The translations under genes and the position numbers were made by a program. Below are positions 1 to 4,488 of a stretch of 5,592 bases of DNA, one piece after another (the first letter of the stretch is position 1; the number at the start of each line of letters is the position of its first letter). This DNA is from STD2-102 sp964414205 (GTDB lineage: Bacteria > Bacillota > Clostridia > Christensenellales > CAG-917): the NCBI GenBank assembly GCA_964414205.1, contig CAYPVP010000077.1, positions 1 to 5,592 on the forward strand, in the 5' to 3' direction. The notes beneath the pieces are model-generated. The model made no database searches. It was given only the letters and a program-made list of their open reading frames with translations, and was not told the DNA's origin.

Positions 1-91
1 ATTTGAAAAGCAAATTATAAGAAATAATTTTAAAATCACATATGAAAAATGATTATTAAAATAATTTTAAAAAGACATTTGAAAAACAAAT
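1..91. repeat. Short AT-rich repeats in an A-B-B-A order
   Basis: Two copies of a 15-nt self-complementary motif, ATTTGAAAARCAAAT, occur at 1-15 and 77-91. Each can form a 5-bp stem (ATTTG/CAAAT) with a 5-nt loop. Between them lie two direct copies of AAATAATTTTAAAA at 22-35 and 59-72. The order is therefore A-B-B-A, with all copies in direct orientation. The DNA is almost entirely A and T, so chance similarity is a real possibility. No coding region, convincing promoter or terminator is visible in 1-155. It may be the spacer after an upstream gene outside the window. Confidence 0.3.
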
Positions 92-175
92 ATATTCAAA
101 AATTCAAAATTGCATCATATTGAATGTTTTTAAGCAAGAAAAAGAATAAAAAAAAATGCCAATCATATCTTTTAT

Positions 176-183
176 TGAGGTGG
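176..183 (+). promoter_or_regulatory. Ribosome binding site that decides the start at 186
   Basis: TGAGGTGG lies just upstream of ATG 186, with 5 nt between the GAGG core and the start codon. The in-frame ATG at 156 is preceded only by an A-run with no purine-rich Shine-Dalgarno core. I therefore place the start at 186. The upstream start would put this site inside the coding region and add ten residues (from MPIISF). Confidence 0.75.
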
Positions 184-185
184 TT

Positions 186-590
186 ATGAAATTGAAATTC
201 GACAAAACTACATTTTTGGACAGTTTGTTTGCAATCATAAAGATGGTTCTAATTTCAATTGTGACATCATTGGTGCTTGTGCTTGTTGTGGCATTGATTG
301 CAAAATATTGCTCTTTGGACAACGCGGTTGTGATTGCGCTCAACTATGTCATAAAAGTTGTGAGCGTCTTGATTGGTGCAATTTTTGGAGTTGGAAACAA
401 ACCAAGAGGACCAGTGAACGGTGGCATTGGTGGTTTTGTCTATATGCTGTTGGCATTTTTGCTTTTTTCAGGTTTGAATGGAGGCATTGATGGAAGCAAA
501 TTTTCTTGGATTGACATGATTTGTCTGACTCTTGCAGGAGTGATTTCAGGAATCATTTCAGTGAACATCAAAAGAAAGGTCAAAAAGTAG
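186..590 (+). CDS. Small four-helix membrane protein, TIGR04086/YrzE-like
   Basis: A 134-residue integral membrane protein of unknown function. Hydrophobic segments fall near residues 15-39, 46-68, 79-97 and 107-127, and the protein ends in a basic tail (KRKVKK). Between helices 2 and 3 is a Gly-rich loop with NKPRGPVNGGIGG followed by VYMLLAFLL. That resembles the conserved K-G-x-x-N-G-x-x-x-G loop I associate with the TIGR04086/DUF3792 (YrzE) family of Firmicutes. The family is often found near yajC, SCIFF and secDF, which fits this neighbourhood, but the assignment is from memory of the family pattern and no search was run. The start at 186 is chosen from the ribosome binding site; ATG 156 is the in-frame alternative (144 residues). 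No promoter is evident, so it may be the end of an operon entering from the left. No enzymatic motif is visible. Confidence 0.8.
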   Translation: MKLKFDKTTFLDSLFAIIKMVLISIVTSLVLVLVVALIAKYCSLDNAVVIALNYVIKVVSVLIGAIFGVGNKPRGPVNGGIGGFVYMLLAFLLFSGLNGGIDGSKFSWIDMICLTLAGVISGIISVNIKRKVKK

Positions 591-611
591 AAAAATCTAG
601 AAATAATGAAC

Positions 612-667
612 TTATCCACGAAGTTATCCACATTTTTGCACGCTTTTGTGGACAACTCTGTGGATAA
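612..667. promoter_or_regulatory. Cluster of four DnaA-box-like 9-mers in inverted pairs
   Basis: Two forward 9-mers, TTATCCACG (612-620) and TTATCCACA (624-632), are followed by two in reverse, TGTGGACAA (647-655) and TGTGGATAA (659-667). The second and fourth match the DnaA-box consensus TTATCCACA exactly; the first and third each differ at one position. Start-to-start spacing is 12 bp inside each pair. The pairs make an imperfect inverted repeat (610-632 against 647-669, 20 of 23 positions complementary) around a 14-nt centre. The cluster starts 21 nt after the membrane-protein stop codon and is followed by strongly AT-rich DNA. DnaA binding is inferred from the motif. The same symmetry could form an RNA stem that acts as a terminator, although the T-run (674-678) starts several bases after the stem. 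Confidence 0.65.
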
Positions 668-669
668 GT

Positions 670-902
670 GCTATTTTTATGCATAATTTTTTTGTTGGTG
701 TATAATTTACAAAAAATATGTCGAAAAATAGGACAAATTTTTTTGTATATAAATTTTATGTTGCATATAGTTCAAACTTGAACAGTTTGTGAAAAAATCT
801 ATACTTTTGTGAAACAATAAAAAGCAAATTATATTGCTGATTGAATTTTGATGTTTTTTCAATTTTGATGGCGTTGTATTTTGAAAAACTTGTTTGATTT
901 TC
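670..902. other. AT-rich non-coding spacer with small dyads and repeats
   Basis: No coding region is supported here. Visible structure: a 6-2-6 dyad GTTCAA-AC-TTGAAC at 770-783; an overlapping, mutually exclusive hairpin CAAACT (773-778) with AGTTTG (784-789); TTTGTGAAA repeated at 786-794 and 806-814, exactly 20 bp apart; a short inverted repeat AGCAA/TTGCT at 823-838; and AATTTTGATG repeated at 844-853 and 861-870. These could be operator sites for the promoter at 903-931 or chance patterns in AT-rich DNA. A lone TATAAT at 701-706 has no good -35 partner. Confidence 0.4.
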
Positions 903-931
903 TTGCAAGTGCAGAAAAAATGAGTTATAAT
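903..931 (+). promoter_or_regulatory. SigA-type promoter for the SCIFF operon
   Basis: A -35 box TTGCAA (903-908) and a perfect -10 box TATAAT (926-931) are separated by 17 bp, the optimal spacing. Transcription would begin near 938, giving a leader of about 23 nt before the SCIFF start codon. The leader carries a Shine-Dalgarno GGAGAA at 949-954, 6 nt from ATG 961. The -35 box sits inside an 8-bp palindrome CTTGCAAG (902-909), which could be an operator half-site or coincidence. The near-consensus sequence suggests constitutive housekeeping transcription. Confidence 0.8.
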
Positions 932-960
932 ACTAAAAAAAGAATTTTGGAGAATGATAT

Positions 961-1134
961 ATGAAACACATCAAAACTATTTCAAGTTGCTCAATCAAAA
1001 AAACAGGTCACATTGGATGCGGAGAATGTCAATCAAGTTGCCAATCTGCTTGCAAAACAAGTTGCACTGTTGGAAACCAAAGTTGTGCATCAAGAGATGA
1101 AAAAGTCTTGAACCCAGAAAAAGAAAACAACTAA
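961..1134 (+). CDS. scfA: SCIFF ranthipeptide precursor (six-cysteine peptide)
   Basis: A 57-residue RiPP precursor of the SCIFF family (six cysteines in forty-five residues, TIGR03973). It begins MKHIKTIS, the usual leader start. The core holds the family hallmark CGECQSSCQSACKTSCTVG followed by NQSC, with cysteines at 20, 23, 27, 31, 35 and 42. In the characterised CteA (thermocellin) peptide of Clostridium thermocellum, the maturase joins the Cys of the SAC motif to the Thr after the following SC motif. Here that would be Cys31 and Thr36; this is inferred by alignment. The gene has its own promoter and a good ribosome binding site, and the maturase follows after 11 nt. Oddities: a seventh Cys (Cys10) in the leader, and a polar tail of 15 residues after the last Cys (ASRDEKVLNPEKENN). 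Biological role is unsettled; ranthipeptides have been linked to quorum sensing in some clostridia. Confidence 0.95.
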   Translation: MKHIKTISSCSIKKTGHIGCGECQSSCQSACKTSCTVGNQSCASRDEKVLNPEKENN

Positions 1135-1145
1135 TAGAGAAAAAT

Positions 1146-2489
1146 ATGGTTAGAACATTCAAATCAAACCTTTCTGAAAAAGAAAGATATTTTTTGTATG
1201 ACATCGAAAGTGGCAGTCTACATTCAGTAGATTATGCCACTTTTCTTGTCGCAAAAAACAAATATGAAAAATTAAACGACAAAGAAACAGAACAATTCAA
1301 AGAAATTGATTCACAAATTTTGGATGAAATCAATGAAGAAATTTGTGAATTAGAAAAAGAAGGAATGCTTGACACACCTGAAAAAGTATATGAAATTCCT
1401 TTTACAGGCGAAATCAAAGCAATGTGCCTTCACATTTGTCATGATTGCAACCTTCGTTGTTCCTATTGCTTTGCTCATGAAGGCACCTACAACACTGCAA
1501 AAGACTATATGACTTTTGAGGTCGGAAAAAATGCCATTGATTTGCTGATTGCAAAAAGTGGAAAAAGACAACACTTGGAAGTCGATTTCTTTGGTGGCGA
1601 ACCATTGATGAATTTGGATGTTGTAAAACAAATTGTCGACTATGCAAAAGTAGAATGTCAAAAACATGACAAAGTCATCAATTTTACAATGACAACAAAT
1701 GGAGTTTTGCTTGGTGAAAAAACTAGACAATGGCTGAATGAAACAATGGACAACGTTGTCATCAGCATTGATGGAAGACAAGAAGTTCACGACAAATTCC
1801 GTGTCACTGCAAATGGAAAGGGCTCACATGCAATTGCTCTCAAAAATGCTTTGGAGTTCAGAAAAATTCGTGGCGACAAAAAATATTATATTCGAGGAAC
1901 ATTCACTCAAAACAACTTGGATTTTTCCGAGGACGCTTTGTTTTTGAATGACCAAGGGTTTGACCAAATTTCAATTGAACCTGTTGTTCTTGCAAATGAT
2001 GACCCAATGGCAATCAAAAAAGAAGATTTGGAATTTGTTTTTCAACAATATGACAAACTTGCAACAGAATATATTGAAAGAAGAAAAGGGGGCAAATGGT
2101 TCAATTTCTTCCACTTTATGCTTGATTTGAAACACGGACCTTGCATCATAAAAAGACTTCGTGGCTGTGGCGCAGGAAGTGAATATGTGGCTGTCAGCCC
2201 TGTTGGAGAAATCTATCCTTGTCACCAATTTGTCGGCGATGAAAACTATTTGATGGGAAATGTTTTGACTGGCAAATTTGATGAAAGCAAACAAAAAGTT
2301 TTCTATGACAACACTGTTTTTGCAAAGTCTGAATGCAGAAATTGTATTGCCAAATACTATTGCAGTGGTGGATGCACAGCAAACGCATTGCATTTTTCGG
2401 GAGACATTTCAAAGCCATATGCAATGGCATGCGAACTCATGAAAAAACGCTTTATGGTTTCACTTGGAATTTATGATTTGGAAAACTGA
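1146..2489 (+). CDS. scfB: SCIFF maturase, SPASM-domain radical SAM thioether synthase
   Basis: A 447-residue cytosolic enzyme of the six-Cys-in-45 radical SAM family (TIGR03974; CteB/Tte1186-like). It uses S-adenosylmethionine and [4Fe-4S] clusters to form a Cys-Thr thioether in the peptide encoded just upstream. Residues 1 to about 90 are the likely peptide-recognition (RRE) domain. The radical SAM core starts with the CxxxCxxC motif at Cys101, Cys105 and Cys108 (CNLRCSYC), with GGEP at 150-153 for SAM binding. The C-terminal SPASM domain shows Cys341, Gly354-x4-Cys359, then Cys397-x2-Cys400-x5-Cys406-x3-Cys410 and Cys429, the standard auxiliary-cluster pattern; Cys333 and Cys98 are extra candidates. 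Length matches the family and all expected cluster ligands are present, so it should be active. The start ATG has only a weak purine stretch (AGAGAAA, 1136-1142), in contrast to the peptide's better site, which may keep enzyme below substrate. No terminator follows directly. Confidence 0.96.
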   Translation: MVRTFKSNLSEKERYFLYDIESGSLHSVDYATFLVAKNKYEKLNDKETEQFKEIDSQILDEINEEICELEKEGMLDTPEKVYEIPFTGEIKAMCLHICHDCNLRCSYCFAHEGTYNTAKDYMTFEVGKNAIDLLIAKSGKRQHLEVDFFGGEPLMNLDVVKQIVDYAKVECQKHDKVINFTMTTNGVLLGEKTRQWLNETMDNVVISIDGRQEVHDKFRVTANGKGSHAIALKNALEFRKIRGDKKYYIRGTFTQNNLDFSEDALFLNDQGFDQISIEPVVLANDDPMAIKKEDLEFVFQQYDKLATEYIERRKGGKWFNFFHFMLDLKHGPCIIKRLRGCGAGSEYVAVSPVGEIYPCHQFVGDENYLMGNVLTGKFDESKQKVFYDNTVFAKSECRNCIAKYYCSGGCTANALHFSGDISKPYAMACELMKKRFMVSLGIYDLEN

Positions 2490-2784
2490 TTGTAAGTTTT
2501 GCACATTTTGCACAAAAAATTTTGACCATTGAAGAAAAAGCATTTCTAAAATTTAGACAAAATGACAAGCAAAAATAGCAATAAAAAGTGCAAGCAAGAT
2601 GATATGCAAAAAATTAAAGCATAAGTGCGAATAAAGATTCAAGCATAAGTGCAAAAATGAATAGAAACAAAAAGACAATGCAAAGAAAAATGGCGAAATT
2701 TTTTTGAACATATAAGCATTTTTATTGCCTTTGCAATCAAGTTTTTTGTATTGAATAAATTTTGAAAAAAATTGAAACATTTGG
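2490..2784. other. Non-coding stretch after the maturase
   Basis: I see no supported gene. The only sizeable reading frame, on the minus strand at 2553-2780, translates to a low-complexity Phe/Leu/Cys-rich string without a ribosome binding site. Visible structure: two abutting copies of TTTTGCACA (2497-2514); AAGCATAAGTGC repeated at 2617-2628 and 2641-2652; and a weak hairpin ATTGC-CTTT-GCAAT (2724-2737) followed by a T-run at 2742-2747. A possible promoter TTGCAA (2731-2736), 17 bp, AATAAA (2754-2759) precedes the hairpin and terminator at 2785-2854. It may be the long 3' region of the SCIFF transcript, decayed DNA or a small RNA locus. Confidence 0.4.
2617..2652. repeat. 12-bp direct repeat, 24-nt period
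   Basis: AAGCATAAGTGC occurs at 2617-2628 and again at 2641-2652, start to start 24 nt. A partial relative, AAAAGTGCAAGC, lies upstream near 2584-2595. Only two full copies are present and the spacer is not conserved, so this is not a CRISPR array. It could be a small tandem duplication or a binding site. Confidence 0.4.
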
Positions 2785-2806
2785 GCTTTCAGAAATCAAA
2801 GAAAGC
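2785..2806 (+). other. Small hairpin just upstream of the terminator
   Basis: GCTTTC (2785-2790) pairs perfectly with GAAAGC (2801-2806) around a 10-nt loop, and flanking GG (2783-2784) and CC (2808-2809) could extend the stem past a small internal mismatch. It is one of few GC-containing patches in this spacer and sits 10 nt before the terminator stem, so the two may belong to one structured RNA end. Confidence 0.35.
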
Positions 2807-2815
2807 GCCAGTCAA

Positions 2816-2854
2816 AAAAACACATGTTGTTGATGATGGACAGCATGTGTTTTT
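2816..2854 (+). terminator. Rho-independent terminator, probably bidirectional
   Basis: A 15-bp stem is formed by AAAAACACATGTTGT (2816-2830) and ACAGCATGTGTTTTT (2840-2854), with one G-U wobble and a 9-nt loop TGATGATGG. On the + strand the stem runs into T-rich DNA (TTTTTGTTT); on the minus strand the A-run at 2814-2820 supplies a U-tract. It lies 326 nt after the maturase stop and upstream of the secD promoter, so it would end the SCIFF transcript and insulate secDF from it. Confidence 0.85.
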
Positions 2855-3077
2855 GTTTAGAAATCGAAATATGAATGTCTAAAACTTCAACGATTGGGTT
2901 TGCGCAAAAAATCATAATATATTGAATTTTATGAATTGAAAACGCAAATTTGTGAAATTTTTAATCGCAAATAAAGAAAAACATGTTTACTAGTTTTCTT
3001 GCAAAATAAACTTTTTTTCTTTTTAGACTTGAATTTTTGAAAATTGAGTGAAAATGTCGATAATTTGCAAGTTTTTA
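2855..3077. other. AT-rich spacer before the secD promoter
   Basis: No gene is supported. TTTTCTTGCAA at 2994-3004 repeats the 11 bp found at the SCIFF -35 region (898-908), but no good -10 box follows at the right distance. A 5-bp pairing GTTTA (2985-2989) with TAAAC (3007-3011), followed by a T-run (3012-3018), is too weak to call a terminator. Confidence 0.35.
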
Positions 3078-3106
3078 TTGACTCAATTTGTTTATATATG
3101 TATAAT
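3078..3106 (+). promoter_or_regulatory. SigA-type promoter for secD-secF
   Basis: TTGACT (3078-3083) and TATAAT (3101-3106) are separated by exactly 17 bp, a near-perfect housekeeping promoter. The predicted start near 3113 gives a leader of about 22 nt, enough for the strong AGGAGGT (3124-3130) ribosome binding site and too short for a riboswitch. Confidence 0.85.
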
Positions 3107-3123
3107 ATTTATGTTTTGAACAT

Positions 3124-3130
3124 AGGAGGT
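3124..3130 (+). promoter_or_regulatory. Consensus ribosome binding site paired with a GTG start
   Basis: AGGAGGT is a full match to the anti-Shine-Dalgarno core, with AGGAGG ending 5 nt before GTG 3135. It supports the rare-type start codon; no in-frame ATG lies close by that would preserve the N-terminal membrane anchor. Confidence 0.85.
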
Positions 3131-3134
3131 TCTC

Positions 3135-4487
3135 GTGAACAAGAAGAAATCAATCGTGGTATTGTCGCTTGTTGCTGTTTTCATAATTTTGATGACAGTT
3201 TTCGCTGTGGTTGAATTTCCAAGTGGTCTTTATGACTACACTGGATACGCAAAGACAATAAAATTAGGCTTGGACCTTTCAGGTGGTGTTGCCGCCGAAT
3301 ATAAAGTCACTGATGTTCCAAATGGTGACCCAGAAACTTTTAACCAACGTGCAGAAGGCACAGTCAACGCACTTCAAACTTTGTTGGTTTCAAAAGGATA
3401 TACCGAAGCAGTGGTTTCATATGCAAACCAAAAAATTCGTGTTGAAGTTCCTGATGTCGATGACCCTGAAAAGTTGTTCGATTTGATTGGGCGTCCTCAA
3501 ACTTTGGAATTCAGAAGTGAACCAACAGAAAGTGAAACAAACAAAACTTTGATTGTTGGAAGAACTGACATTGAAAATGCTTATGTCACACAAGACCAAA
3601 ACAGTGCAAACTACTTTGCAGTTGGACTCAAATTCAACAGCGAGGGTGCGAAAAAGTTTGCGCAAGTGACACAAGAATACAAAGGCAAAAAATTGTATAT
3701 TTGGATTGGTGGAGAGTGCAAACAAGAACATCAATCAGGAATTACAATCAATGAAGTCATTTCAGGTGGTAGTGCTGTCATCACAGGAAACTATTCCTAT
3801 GAAAACGCCTATGCTGTTGCAACTCAAATTCAATCAGGAACATTCACAGTCAACCTTGACCTCATCGAAAATAGAACTGTCAGTGCTACACTTGGAGCAA
3901 ATGCTGTCAAAATGGCTTTGATTGCTGGTGCAGTTGGTGTTGCAATCATCTTCTTGTTTATGGCTGGTGTTTATCGCATGATGGGTGTTGCTGCTGACAT
4001 TGCTCTTACAATTTACATTTTGATTTTGCTTTGGTTGTGTGCTGTGCTTCCTTGGGTTCAACTTACACTTCCAGGAATTGCAGGTGTTTTGTTGGGAATT
4101 GGTATGGCTGTTGATGCCAACGTTGTTGTTTTTGAAAGAATCAAGGACGAATTTGCAAAAACAAACAAACCAATCAAATCTGCCGTAGGTGTTGGCTACA
4201 AGCGTGCTTTGTCTGCTGTTTTGGACGGAAACATCACAACAATCATTGGTGCTGTCATTTTGTGGATTGTTGGAACTGCATCAATTCAAGGCTTTGCAAT
4301 TGTTTTGTTCATCAGCATTATTGTTTCAATGTTCACATCACTTGCAGTCACTAGATTGATTATGAATTGCATGTTGTCATTCAACAAAACAAATGAAAAG
4401 TTGTATGGTTTGAAACGCAAAAATCAAGAAATCAAAGATGAAAACAATGAAAACTTTGTTGAAAATGAATTGAAGGAGGAGGTATAG
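3135..4487 (+). CDS. secD: Protein translocase subunit SecD
   Basis: A 450-residue membrane subunit of the SecDF complex, which uses the proton gradient to pull translocating proteins out of the SecYEG channel. Predicted helices: about 6-27, 258-278, 284-305, 312-332, 367-385 and 387-409, the six-helix SecD plan. The large extracytoplasmic domain (about 28-257) opens with LGLDLSGG (44-51), the family signature. Helix 4 carries GIGMAVDANVVVFERIKDEF; its Asp327 matches the essential proton-pathway Asp of SecD (Asp340 in Thermus thermophilus SecDF, by alignment). The segment LDGNITTIIGAV (363-374) is also typical. Length is short compared with the roughly 615-residue E. coli protein, as is usual in Firmicutes. 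The gene starts with GTG after a consensus ribosome binding site, has its own promoter, and ends 1 nt before the secF start. A charged Glu/Asn-rich tail (430-450) ends the protein. Confidence 0.96.
   Translation: MNKKKSIVVLSLVAVFIILMTVFAVVEFPSGLYDYTGYAKTIKLGLDLSGGVAAEYKVTDVPNGDPETFNQRAEGTVNALQTLLVSKGYTEAVVSYANQKIRVEVPDVDDPEKLFDLIGRPQTLEFRSEPTESETNKTLIVGRTDIENAYVTQDQNSANYFAVGLKFNSEGAKKFAQVTQEYKGKKLYIWIGGECKQEHQSGITINEVISGGSAVITGNYSYENAYAVATQIQSGTFTVNLDLIENRTVSATLGANAVKMALIAGAVGVAIIFLFMAGVYRMMGVAADIALTIYILILLWLCAVLPWVQLTLPGIAGVLLGIGMAVDANVVVFERIKDEFAKTNKPIKSAVGVGYKRALSAVLDGNITTIIGAVILWIVGTASIQGFAIVLFISIIVSMFTSLAVTRLIMNCMLSFNKTNEKLYGLKRKNQEIKDENNENFVENELKEEV
4473..4482 (+). promoter_or_regulatory. 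secF ribosome binding site inside the secD 3' end
   Basis: AAGGAGGAGG lies in the last codons of secD (encoding the KEE of its C-terminus), 6 nt before ATG 4489. Together with the 1-nt gap between the genes it points to translational coupling and balanced SecD:SecF synthesis. Confidence 0.85.
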
Positions 4488-4488
4488 T

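Noticed and set aside
156..185. Upstream ATG at 156 as the start of the small membrane protein
   Set aside because: It has no Shine-Dalgarno core, whereas ATG 186 has GAGGTGG at good spacing.
701..706. TATAAT as a second promoter in the 591-960 spacer
   Set aside because: The matching -35 position reads TATGCA, no proper extended -10 is present, and no gene or structured RNA follows directly.
1350..1790. 146-residue minus-strand reading frame antisense to the maturase
   Set aside because: It lies wholly within the well-supported radical SAM gene, has no recognisable motif, and is a shadow frame.
1971..2393. 140-residue minus-strand reading frame
   Set aside because: Antisense shadow of the maturase SPASM region, with Cys and Phe content explained by the complementary codons.
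2617..2652. Possible CRISPR-like repeat
   Set aside because: Only two 12-bp copies with a 12-nt spacer; no array and no cas genes.
2553..2780. 75-residue minus-strand hydrophobic reading frame in the maturase-secD spacer
   Set aside because: Low-complexity Phe/Leu/Cys-rich translation typical of AT-rich DNA, without a ribosome binding site upstream of its ATG.
2985..3018. Terminator-like hairpin with T-run before secD
   Set aside because: Stem is only 5 AT-rich base pairs with a 17-nt loop, too weak to call.
2994..3027. Second promoter upstream of secD sharing TTTTCTTGCAA with the SCIFF promoter
   Set aside because: No acceptable -10 box at 16-18 bp; the TTGACT/TATAAT pair at 3078-3106 is far better.
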